Part shown: in pieces, positions 1 to 6,241 of the stretch
Layout of the letters: every line of letters begins with the position of its first letter
How positions within the stretch are numbered: position 1 is the stretch's first letter
Source of the DNA: Bordetella parapertussis
GTDB taxonomy: Bacteria > Pseudomonadota > Gammaproteobacteria > Burkholderiales > SG8-41
Assembly (NCBI GenBank): GCA_945870465.1
Contig: CAMBSS010000069.1
Coordinates: forward strand, 1 to 20,790
Direction of reading: 5' to 3'
Length of the DNA: 20,790 nucleotides
Program-made: the position numbers and the translations under genes
Notes under the pieces: model-generated
Told to the model about the DNA's origin: nothing
Seen by the model: the letters and a program-made list of their open reading frames with translations, nothing else
Databases searched by the model: none

Positions 1-1
1 G

Positions 2-358
2 CTAGAGTACGAAGCGCTGAGGCGTAACGCCGAGGCCCTGTCCGCCTACGGCTCGTCGCTGCAGCACGCGCTCGTCCGCTGCGAGCGGGTACTGGGCGTC
101 AACGCGATCTTCATGCGGCCCGAGCGGCTCGCGATGTGTGCAGGCGCGCTCGTTCTCGTGCTTATCCTGGTCCACAATCCCGCAGGCATGCTGGTAGTAG
201 TGCTTGCCGCGCTGGGATGGGGCGGCCATCGCTGGCACGCGGGCTTCTCGGCTACCGGTGATGTTCTCAAAAAGCTGGCGCTGCTGCGCCGTTACGCAAA
301 CAACTTTCTGCGAAATCCGGGCGAAGCCAAGGTGGCAGCGATGGACGCTGAGCAGTAG
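2..358 (+). CDS. Unidentified membrane-associated protein, C-terminal part only
   Basis: An open frame enters from the left edge and runs 118 codons to a TAG at 356-358. Third codon positions are almost all G or C, which supports real coding. The fragment starts with a polar, probably helical stretch of about 45 residues. Two short hydrophobic segments follow, separated by the turn HNPAG (about residues 46-75), and then a basic tail containing KKLALLRRYANNFLRN. That pattern suggests a small membrane hairpin near the C-terminus of a longer protein. The gene converges on the Bug receptor that ends at 379, with 20 bp between the stops. I do not recognise the family and the N-terminus is outside the window, so no function is offered. 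The in-frame ATG at 113 is very unlikely to be the true start, because the coding signal continues upstream of it. Confidence 0.55.
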   Translation, partial: LEYEALRRNAEALSAYGSSLQHALVRCERVLGVNAIFMRPERLAMCAGALVLVLILVHNPAGMLVVVLAALGWGGHRWHAGFSATGDVLKKLALLRRYANNFLRNPGEAKVAAMDAEQ

Positions 359-378
359 CACGCATTGAAAAACGCCGG

Positions 379-1338
379 CTATTTGCCGATCGCCTTGACC
401 AGCCTGGCCTTGGATTCGATGTCCTCGGCGTAGAACACGCCAAACTCTTCCGGCGTCGTTGCAACCAGCACACCGGCGTCGGCCGCCATCCGCTTCTGCA
501 CGTCGGCATCGCCAATGGCCTGCCGCAAGGCGGCGTTCATCCGGTTGATGGCTTCGCGCGGGGTCTTTGCCGGTGTCACGAGTCCATACCATTGCGTGAA
601 CTCGTAGTCGGGCACGCCGGCCTCGACCATCGTCGGCAAGGCTGGGAACATCGGGGACCGCTGCCGCGAGGTGATGGCGATCGCGCGCAGCCGGCCCACG
701 CTCATGTGCGGCGCGGACGTCGTGGGGCCGGTGAAGGCGAGGTCGACCTGTCCGGCGAGAAGATCGGCCGACATCGGCGCCGCGCCCCGGTACGGGATGT
801 GGACGATATCCACCCCGGTCTTGATCTTGAGCAGTTCTGCGCCGAGATGATTGAAGGCCAGCGGTCCCGACGAGCCATAGTTGAGCTTGCCGGGGCGTGC
901 CTTCGCGAGCGCGACCAGTTCTTTCACCGTTTTAACAGGCACGGACGGATGCACGACGAGCAGGAAGGGAATGCGGGTGAAGAGTCCGACTGGCGCGAAG
1001 TCGTGTACGGGATCGTAAGGCAGTTTGCCCGTCGACGCGCTGATGGTCAGCGACGAACTCGCCCACAACATCGTGTAGCCGTCGGGTGTGGATTTGGCGA
1101 CGTAATCCGTGCCGATCACGCCCGAAGCGCCATCGCGGTTCTGCACCACGACCCGCTGGCCCAATCCCTCGGTCATGCGGTTGGCGGCGACCCGTGCCGA
1201 GAAATCCGTGGCCGCGCCCGGGGGAAACGAGACGACCAGCGTGACCGGACGGGTGGGGAAGGCCTGGGCGAGCGCGACAGGCACAGCCGCGGCGAGCACC
1301 ATAGCGGGGAGAGTGTGGAGAAGGACTGCAATATGCAT
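379..1338 (-). CDS. Bug/TctC-family periplasmic solute receptor (third gene of operon)
   Basis: 319 aa, the usual length for tripartite tricarboxylate transporter receptors (Bug/TctC family). A Sec signal peptide occupies about residues 1-25 (hydrophobic core LPAMVLAAAVPVALA, likely cleavage before Q). The mature N-terminus then has the family pattern FPTRPVTLVV. Family landmarks are FPPGAATDFSAR in the first ligand loop, VVQNRDGASG, DYVAKSTPDGYT, YGSSG, VHIPYRGAAP, and the late segment PALPTMVEAGVPDYE. Bug proteins bind carboxylates or small amides between two alpha/beta lobes; the ligand here is unknown. The ATG at 1338 has AGGA about 10 nt upstream. The gene is 22 bp downstream of the class V PLP enzyme and is the last gene of a Bug-PLP enzyme-Bug operon. 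No tctA or tctB accompanies it. Confidence 0.93.
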   Translation of the reverse strand: MHIAVLLHTLPAMVLAAAVPVALAQAFPTRPVTLVVSFPPGAATDFSARVAANRMTEGLGQRVVVQNRDGASGVIGTDYVAKSTPDGYTMLWASSSLTISASTGKLPYDPVHDFAPVGLFTRIPFLLVVHPSVPVKTVKELVALAKARPGKLNYGSSGPLAFNHLGAELLKIKTGVDIVHIPYRGAAPMSADLLAGQVDLAFTGPTTSAPHMSVGRLRAIAITSRQRSPMFPALPTMVEAGVPDYEFTQWYGLVTPAKTPREAINRMNAALRQAIGDADVQKRMAADAGVLVATTPEEFGVFYAEDIESKARLVKAIGK

Positions 1339-1360
1339 GAAGCGGGCTTTCCTGAAGGCA

Positions 1361-2563
1361 CTAACCTGGTTTGGCTAGCTTCGCGCGCAGCAAAGCCAGC
1401 ACTTTCTCGACTTCTTCCATGGTGTTGTAGAAGTGAAAAGCGAAGCGCAGCCGGCCGTGTCGTATCGACATTTTCACGCGGTTGGCCGCGAGGTGATCGT
1501 AAATGGCCTGGAAGATCGTCTTGTCCGCAGCAGTGGGATCGGGTTTGCCGACCAGCACGACGTGGGAAAAATGCTTGTCCACCTTGCCGCTCATGACTGG
1601 CAGGTTGAGCTTCAACAGGCCGCCGGTAAACGCGCGGGCGAGCGACAGCACATGCTGTTCTATGGTCGGCACGCCGACGCCGGCAATGAGATCGAGCGAC
1701 ACATCGATTGCATTCGCGCCCGCATAGTTATAGCTGCCGATTTCGAAGCGGCGCGCGGCGGGCATCAATTTGTACTGTGCGCCGCCTTTTTCGCCTTCAT
1801 GCGCATCGCCCAAGTCGATGCCGTAACGCGCGAGGTTGCCGGGCTGCATGCGCTCGGCGCGTTCGCGCCGCACGTAGAGGAAGCCGAAGCCGTAAGGGCC
1901 GCACAAGTACTTGGACGCGCCCACCGTCATCGCGTCGATGGCCGTGTTGCGCACATCGAGCTGCAGCGCGCCTACCGACTGCGCGCCATCGACCAGCAGA
2001 AGGATGTCGCGCTCGCGGCACAGTTTTCCCAGCGCTTCCAGATCAGAACGCCCGCCGGTCGTGTACGTGACCGTCGAGGCAATCACCATGCGCGTCTTGT
2101 CGTCGATCGCTTTGGTGATGGCTTCTATGGGCGTGGCGAAATCGGCGGTCGGCGGCACCGCGCGCACTTCGATGCCGTGGCGGTCGCGCATATTGTATAA
2201 AGCGTAAGTACTGTTCGGATGCTCGATGTCCGCGCACAGCACGGCGTTGTCGCCGCGCTGCCAAGGCAGCGAAGTCACGATCGCGTTGATGCCTTCCGAG
2301 ACGTTTTTGACGATGGCGATTTCATCGGGCGCGGCGCCGATCAGTCGCGCGAATTTGCCGCGCACGCGTTCGAGCACGTCGAGCATGGTCTTTTTCGCGC
2401 CGCCTTCGTAAATGCGGTCGTCGAGATAGCGCGCAACCGCGTCGCGCGCGCCGAGCGGCATGAGCCCGCGCGCCGAGGTCTCGAAATAAATCCATTTGTC
2501 GGTGCCGGGAAATTCGCGGCGTATGGCAGCAAGCTGGTTCAGTGGCGCAATGGTGTCGTTCAT
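1361..2563 (-). CDS. Aminotransferase class V-fold PLP enzyme, not a cysteine desulfurase
   Basis: 400 aa, with the fold-type I signatures of the NifS/SufS/isopenicillin-N-epimerase superfamily. The cofactor elements are visible: NVSEGIN (about 87-93), DIEHPN with a ring-stacking His near 115, VDGAQSVGAL with Asp192 and Gln195, and the Schiff-base lysine in VGASKYLCGPYG (Lys218). The C-terminal small domain ends in MSIRHGRLRFAFHFYNT. Cysteine desulfurases carry their catalytic Cys in the equivalent region, and none is present here, so sulfur mobilisation is unlikely. Family knowledge suggests transamination, epimerisation, lyase or kynureninase-like chemistry on an amino acid; the substrate is unknown. 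The gene lies 19 bp after one Bug receptor and 22 bp before another, which suggests it processes a compound those receptors handle. The ATG at 2563 has only a weak AGG upstream. Confidence 0.9.
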   Translation of the reverse strand: MNDTIAPLNQLAAIRREFPGTDKWIYFETSARGLMPLGARDAVARYLDDRIYEGGAKKTMLDVLERVRGKFARLIGAAPDEIAIVKNVSEGINAIVTSLPWQRGDNAVLCADIEHPNSTYALYNMRDRHGIEVRAVPPTADFATPIEAITKAIDDKTRMVIASTVTYTTGGRSDLEALGKLCRERDILLLVDGAQSVGALQLDVRNTAIDAMTVGASKYLCGPYGFGFLYVRRERAERMQPGNLARYGIDLGDAHEGEKGGAQYKLMPAARRFEIGSYNYAGANAIDVSLDLIAGVGVPTIEQHVLSLARAFTGGLLKLNLPVMSGKVDKHFSHVVLVGKPDPTAADKTIFQAIYDHLAANRVKMSIRHGRLRFAFHFYNTMEEVEKVLALLRAKLAKPG

Positions 2564-2582
2564 GGGGTGCCTGTTGGGTATG

Positions 2583-3548
2583 TCAGTCGAGTTTAACGTT
2601 TGCGGCCTTAATGACTCTGGCCCAGCGCTCGTAGTCTTCGCGGATGAACTGCCCGAGCTGCTCGGGCGACATCGGCGCGGGGATCAGACCCTGCGCCATC
2701 AGCTTGTCGCGCACGTCGGGCGAGTTCAGTGCTTTGAGCGCTTCAGTATTTAATTTCATGACGAGATCGCGCGGCGTGCCGGCGGGTGCCATCAGCGGGT
2801 ACCAGTTGAGCGCATCGAAGCCGGGAAGGCCGGATTCGTTGACGGTCGGCACGTTGGGCAGCGGCGGATAGCGCTTGGTACCGGACACGCCCAGCACCTT
2901 CAGTCTCCCGGCCTGCAATTGTGGCAGCACCGAAGGATCGGAGAACGTGAGATCGGCATGCCCGCCCATGATGTCGGCGATCGCGGGTGCGGTGCCTTTG
3001 TACGGGATGTGGATCATTTTGATGCCGGCCAGCACGTTGAAAAATTCGCCGGCGAGATGCTGCCCGGTGCCCGCGCCGCCGGAAGCCATGTTGAGCTTGC
3101 CGGGGTTGGCCTTGGCGAGCGCTATCAGTTCGGCGGCGTTTTTCGCCGGCACCGACGGGTGCGCGACGATGATGTACGGCATGGTGACCAGCATCGTAAT
3201 CGGTGCCAGGTCTTTCAGCGGGTTGTAGCCTAGCTTGGGAAACAGCAGCGGCGCTACTGCGACCGAACCGGGCCCGGCAACCAATAACGTATAGCCATCG
3301 GGCGCGGACTTGGCGACATGCTCGGCGCCTATGGTGCCGGCGGCGCCCGCGCGGTTGTCGATTACGACCTGCTGGCCAAGATAATCCGTGAGCTTCTGGC
3401 CTACCGTGCGCGCGGTAAGGTCGACGCCGCCGCCCGCGGGGAAGGGCACTACGATGCGCACCGGTTTCGTCGGATAGTTTTGCGCGCCGGCGGCAAGCGC
3501 GTATGCGGTCACCAGCGTGGCGAGGAAAAATTTCGAGATTGAGTGCAT
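2583..3548 (-). CDS. Bug/TctC-family periplasmic solute receptor (first gene of operon)
   Basis: 321 aa from the ATG at 3548. The frame is open for another 20 codons upstream, but those encode an Arg-rich sequence. The inner start gives a proper signal peptide (MHSISKFFLATLVTAYALAAGA, cleavage before QNYPTKP) and has GGGAA upstream. Landmarks: VPFPAGGGVDLTAR, VVIDNRAGAAG, HVAKSAPDGYTLL, MASGGAGTGQH, IHIPYKGTAP, and PPLPNVPTVNESGLPGF. By eye it is the closest relative in this window of the receptor at 12869-13840, sharing the unusual SGGAGxGQH loop and the segment HIPYKGTAPAI. It heads a tight minus-strand operon with the PLP enzyme (19 bp downstream) and a second Bug receptor. The 5' side is occupied by REP-like palindromes. 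Confidence 0.93.
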   Translation of the reverse strand: MHSISKFFLATLVTAYALAAGAQNYPTKPVRIVVPFPAGGGVDLTARTVGQKLTDYLGQQVVIDNRAGAAGTIGAEHVAKSAPDGYTLLVAGPGSVAVAPLLFPKLGYNPLKDLAPITMLVTMPYIIVAHPSVPAKNAAELIALAKANPGKLNMASGGAGTGQHLAGEFFNVLAGIKMIHIPYKGTAPAIADIMGGHADLTFSDPSVLPQLQAGRLKVLGVSGTKRYPPLPNVPTVNESGLPGFDALNWYPLMAPAGTPRDLVMKLNTEALKALNSPDVRDKLMAQGLIPAPMSPEQLGQFIREDYERWARVIKAANVKLD

Positions 3549-3615
3549 GCGAATTCCCGGAAATCGTGAACGAGGACGCCTATCGTAACCTGAAATAGTG
3601 CGCCGCAAAAAGAAT

Positions 3616-3645
3616 CGTTACTCCCGCGCAGGCGGGAGTCCAGGG
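3616..3645. repeat. REP-like palindrome, copy 1
   Basis: The core CTCCCGCGCAGGCGGGAG (3621-3638) is an inverted repeat with a 7-bp stem and a 4-nt loop, followed by TCCAGGG. This matches the widespread proteobacterial intergenic repeat of the type ATTCCCGCGCAGGCGGGAATCCAG. It lies between the minus-strand OCD-family gene and the minus-strand Bug operon, so transcripts from the OCD gene would fold it. That could help 3' end formation or mRNA stability, although no T-run follows. Confidence 0.75.
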
Positions 3646-3667
3646 GAAATTACGCGCCGAAAAATAC

Positions 3668-3694
3668 TCTTACTTTCGCGCGCGCCGGAGTCCA
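3668..3694. repeat. Degenerate REP-like copy 2
   Basis: This 27-nt stretch (TTACTTTCGCGCGCGCCGG followed by AGTCCA) aligns with copy 1 in the same orientation with about 20 of 27 matches. The mismatches break the palindrome, so it looks like a decayed copy. Confidence 0.5.
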
Positions 3695-3732
3695 AAACGC
3701 CCCCATCCTAATGCCCCTCGCATTCTAAGCAC

Positions 3733-3760
3733 GCTCTCCCCCCGCAAGCGGGGGAAGGGG
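3733..3760. repeat. Second palindrome type: short GC hairpin
   Basis: CCCCCGC-AA-GCGGGGG (3739-3754) forms a 7-bp stem, flanked by CTCTC on the left and AAGGGGA on the right. It differs from the flanking REP-like units and resembles another common class of intergenic hairpin (the C-rich CTCCCCC...GGGGGAG type) seen in GC-rich proteobacteria. Confidence 0.55.
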
Positions 3761-3783
3761 ATACCCGCCTGCGCGGGAATGAC
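3757..3783. repeat. REP-like palindrome, copy 3 (inverted relative to copy 1)
   Basis: GGATACCCGCCTGCGCGGGA followed by ATGAC is the reverse-complement orientation of copy 1. It has a CCCGC-CTGC-GCGGG hairpin at 3764-3777. Together with copy 1 it makes a head-to-head pair about 110 bp apart, a typical arrangement of REP doublets. It sits 18 bp from the stop of the OCD-family gene. Confidence 0.75.
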
Positions 3784-3800
3784 AATAAACGGGGCAATGG

Positions 3801-4994
3801 TTATGTGTGCTCTTTCTGCAGGAAGAAATCGCCCGACAGCTCGGTGCCCAGGCCCATGCTGCGGGCGTTCTGCAGGATGCGCGCGCCGGCTGCCGCGAAC
3901 TGCATGCCGCAGCCGTTGTTGTTCAGATGATGCGTGATTTCATCGGCGCTGTTGCGTCCCGTGGCGCGCTCGTTCAGCAAGTCGCCCAACTCGACGTAGG
4001 AATCCCAGTCGAATTCCTGGGCTTTTTTGTTGATCAGTTGGCCGAAAGTAGCACCCTGCTTTTTCTTGCCCATGACGAAGTTCTGCACGAAATCGCTGTT
4101 GTCGCCAAACGGTTTCAGGCTGACGACGACCTGGCGGCTCATTTTGAATGTCTGCACGTCGTCTTCCAGCAGTGTGCCGATGCCGAGGTGCATGCCTGGC
4201 TTCAGCCACGCCGAATCGTAGACCGGCTCGTACGAACTCGTCGCGGCGAGAATGATGTCCGCCGACTTGAATGCTTTCTCGGCGGTATCGACGGCGATGA
4301 CTTCGACGCCGATGCGCTCGCTCATGGTGCGCGCGAAACGCTCGCGATTGGCCTGCGTCGGACTGTAGATGAGCACGCGCTTCAGTTTCATGATGGCGGC
4401 GGTGCATTCGAGCGCGGCTTCGGCCTGCGCGCCGCTGCCGAGCACGCCGACATTTTCGGAATCCGGGCGCGCCAGCAATTTCACGCCGAGTGCAGTAGTG
4501 CCGCCGACGCGCATTTTCTGAATATGCGAATCCGGCAGCATGCCGAGCACTTCGCCGGTCTCGAGCGACAGCAGCACGATCATGCTCATGAATTGCCAGC
4601 CCGGCGCCAGCGGCAGTTTCACGCGGCGCAGCACGCCGGCTATTTCAGGCTGGGTGTCGAAGTGCGTCGAAATGCGCACGGCCATCATGCCGCATGCGGG
4701 AAATCCGCCGGTCACCGTCTTCAAACGGTAAACGACGTCACCGGCCTGCTTCGCTGCCGCAATGGTTGGTGCGGCATACACCGGGTCGGCATCGAGCGGC
4801 AGCGCGTCTATGTGTTTCGCCGTCGCGCGCTTCAAGTCGGGCGTGTAGCCGTCGAACGGCACGCAGGTGTCTACGCGCAGCGAATTGACCGCGCGGCCGG
4901 CGCCCAGCTCGCGAAACGCCTGCTCCATTGTTTCGACGTACTCCTCCACACGCATGGCGGCGGCGACTTCGCGATTGTCGAGCAGGAGAGGCAT
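3801..4994 (-). CDS. Ornithine cyclodeaminase/mu-crystallin family protein, long form
   Basis: 397 aa from the ATG at 4994 (MPLLLDNREV). An upstream in-frame ATG at 5039 would add 15 residues. Neither start has a clear Shine-Dalgarno, so the start is uncertain. The Rossmann signature GVLGSGAQA is at about 183-191, preceded by IQKMRVGGTTALG, which contains the family's conserved Arg (about 162). Typical OCD-family members have about 310-330 residues. This one has a C-terminal extension ending in HHLNNNGCGMQFAAAGARIL and GLGTELSGDFFLQ, a tail I associate with a long subgroup annotated near amine oxidases. The canonical OCD loop with the catalytic Asp (G-x-D after HxxxLG) reads GIGTLLEDD here, so ornithine deamination should not be assumed. 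NAD(P)-dependent reduction or deamination of an imino or amino acid is the broad family role. The gene is divergent from a Bug receptor. Confidence 0.82.
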   Translation of the reverse strand: MPLLLDNREVAAAMRVEEYVETMEQAFRELGAGRAVNSLRVDTCVPFDGYTPDLKRATAKHIDALPLDADPVYAAPTIAAAKQAGDVVYRLKTVTGGFPACGMMAVRISTHFDTQPEIAGVLRRVKLPLAPGWQFMSMIVLLSLETGEVLGMLPDSHIQKMRVGGTTALGVKLLARPDSENVGVLGSGAQAEAALECTAAIMKLKRVLIYSPTQANRERFARTMSERIGVEVIAVDTAEKAFKSADIILAATSSYEPVYDSAWLKPGMHLGIGTLLEDDVQTFKMSRQVVVSLKPFGDNSDFVQNFVMGKKKQGATFGQLINKKAQEFDWDSYVELGDLLNERATGRNSADEITHHLNNNGCGMQFAAAGARILQNARSMGLGTELSGDFFLQKEHT

Positions 4995-5080
4995 TTTTTT
5001 GGAGAGGAGAGAGGCGGGAGAAGATCTGCATTGGATCATATCGACTGGCGCGCGCAGGTGTCAAACGCGCCGCGCCGCGA

Positions 5081-5089
5081 TGCTATACT
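5081..5089 (+). promoter_or_regulatory. Possible extended -10 promoter element towards the Bug gene
   Basis: TGCTATACT contains a TATACT hexamer (5084-5089) with TG one base upstream, an extended -10 motif. No good -35 hexamer is visible. It lies in the gap between divergent genes. A transcript starting near 5096 would run through the inverted repeat at 5113-5209 before the receptor start codon. This rests on motif inspection only. Confidence 0.28.
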
Positions 5090-5101
5090 CGAATCGACCT
5101 G

Positions 5102-5219
5102 AAAAAAAGTTGAGCCGCAGATAAACGCAGATGAAAATCCAAGGTCGGCCCCTCGCCGATGTTAGGTAATTCGAACTTATCTGCGTTTATCCGTGGTTTA
5201 TCTGCGGCTGATATTTTTT
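5102..5219. repeat. Long imperfect inverted repeat with flanking A and T runs
   Basis: The left arm AGCCGCAGATAAACGCAGAT (5113-5132) pairs completely with the right arm at 5179-5190 plus 5202-5209. The right arm carries an extra 11 nt (5191-5201), which would bulge out. Seven A (5102-5108) precede the left arm and six T (5214-5219) follow the right arm, so the structure looks terminator-like read in either direction. The intervening sequence is 46 nt. The arm sequence belongs to a dispersed GCAGATAAACGCAGAT-type repeat that also appears in altered form at 15127-15218. It lies between divergently transcribed genes, where a plain terminator is not expected. Confidence 0.7.
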
Positions 5220-5254
5220 GAATTTTGAAGATTAATTTCTAATTAGGACATGCA

Positions 5255-6238
5255 ATGCAAATGCGCACCATAATTTTTAGCATGCTCGCGTTTGGTGCGC
5301 TCGCCGGCACCGGTGAGTCGAATGCGCAGCCATGGAAACCCACGCGCAGCGTCGAAATCATCGTCGGCTCGGGGCCGGGCGGCGGTGCTGACATCACCGG
5401 GCGCCTCATGCAGAAGCAATTCCAGGAAAAATTACTGACCGACGTCGCGACCAGCGTGGTCAACAAAACCGGCGGCGGCAGCACGCTCAGTTTCATCTAC
5501 CTCAACCAGCATCCGGGCGATGCCCACTATATTGCGCTGACGCTGCAGCCGATGATTACGGGGCCGCTGATGATCGCGGACCAGATCAAGTACACGGACA
5601 TGACGCCGCTCGCCCATCTCATCAACGAGTACGTCGGTTTCGGCGTGCGCCCCGATGCGCCGTACAAGACCGGCCGCGACGTCATCGAGCGTTTGAAGAA
5701 GGACCCGAAATCGTTGAGCATCGGCCTTTCCACCGCGCTCGCAGGCTCCAATCACCTGGCGACGGTGCTGGCGCTGAAGGCGGCCGGCGTCGACATCAAG
5801 AAACTGCGCGTGGTGGTGGTAAAAGGCTCGACCGAGGCGGTGGCCGGCGTCATGGGCGGTCATCTCGACATTGCAGCCGGCAGCGCGGCGGGCATGATGC
5901 CTTTTATCGAGTCAGGCAAATTGCACGGCATCGCGGTATCCGGGCCCAAGCGGCTCGGCGGCGCATTCGCCAACGTGCCGACATGGAAAGAGCAGGGTGT
6001 GGATTCCGTGTACGCCAATTGGCGCGGCGTCGTCGGCCCGAAAGGGATGACCGCGCCGCAGATCGCATATTGGGACGGCGTGTTCGCGAAACTCGCGCAA
6101 ATGCCGGAATGGCGCGACGAACTCGCGCGCCTGCTGCAGGACCCTGTGTATCTCAACAGCCGCGACACGCAGAAATATCTCGACGCCCAACACCAGGAAC
6201 TGCGCGCAGCGCTGGTCGATCTCGGGCTCGTCAAATAG
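5255..6238 (+). CDS. Bug/TctC-family receptor, divergent TctC-like subgroup
   Basis: 327 aa. The ATG at 5255 is favoured because AGGA lies 6 nt upstream (5245-5248); a second in-frame ATG at 5261 is possible. A signal peptide covers about residues 1-24 (IIFSMLAFGALAGTGESNA, cleavage before QPWKP). The ligand loop is GSGPGGGADITGR. The body differs from the other six receptors: KTGGGSTLSFIYLNQHPGD instead of an AKAxPDGYT block, and SGPKRLGGAFANVPTWKEQG and NWRGVVGPKGMT in the C-terminal half. These are features I associate with TctC-like members rather than the common Bug type. The ligand is unknown. It is divergent from the OCD-family gene and ends 3 bp from the convergent receptor at 6242. 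A terminator-like repeat sits in its upstream region. Confidence 0.92.
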   Translation: MQMRTIIFSMLAFGALAGTGESNAQPWKPTRSVEIIVGSGPGGGADITGRLMQKQFQEKLLTDVATSVVNKTGGGSTLSFIYLNQHPGDAHYIALTLQPMITGPLMIADQIKYTDMTPLAHLINEYVGFGVRPDAPYKTGRDVIERLKKDPKSLSIGLSTALAGSNHLATVLALKAAGVDIKKLRVVVVKGSTEAVAGVMGGHLDIAAGSAAGMMPFIESGKLHGIAVSGPKRLGGAFANVPTWKEQGVDSVYANWRGVVGPKGMTAPQIAYWDGVFAKLAQMPEWRDELARLLQDPVYLNSRDTQKYLDAQHQELRAALVDLGLVK

Positions 6239-6241
6239 GAT

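Noticed and set aside
2..592. Minus-strand open frame of 196 codons at the left edge
   Set aside because: It overlaps the 3' part of the Bug receptor in another frame and has the composition of a shadow frame. The plus-strand frame at 2-358 has much better third-position bias.
592..1596. Long plus-strand open frame (334 codons)
   Set aside because: It lies opposite the Bug receptor and the PLP enzyme gene, spans their junction, and encodes an Arg/His-rich low-complexity protein typical of antisense frames in GC-rich DNA.
1361..2563. Cysteine desulfurase (SufS/NifS) annotation
   Set aside because: The PLP residues fit the superfamily, but the catalytic Cys region reads MSIRHGRLRFAFHFYNT, without a Cys, and no Fe-S assembly genes are nearby.
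3807..5102. Plus-strand open frame of 431 codons
   Set aside because: It is the antisense shadow of the OCD-family gene, whose Rossmann motif and family landmarks are clear. The plus-strand product has no recognisable domain and a skewed His/Arg/Ala composition.
5113..5209. CRISPR-like or phage attachment repeat
   Set aside because: There are only two arms in inverted orientation, no regular spacers, no cas genes, no integrase and no tRNA. It fits a dispersed intergenic repeat better.
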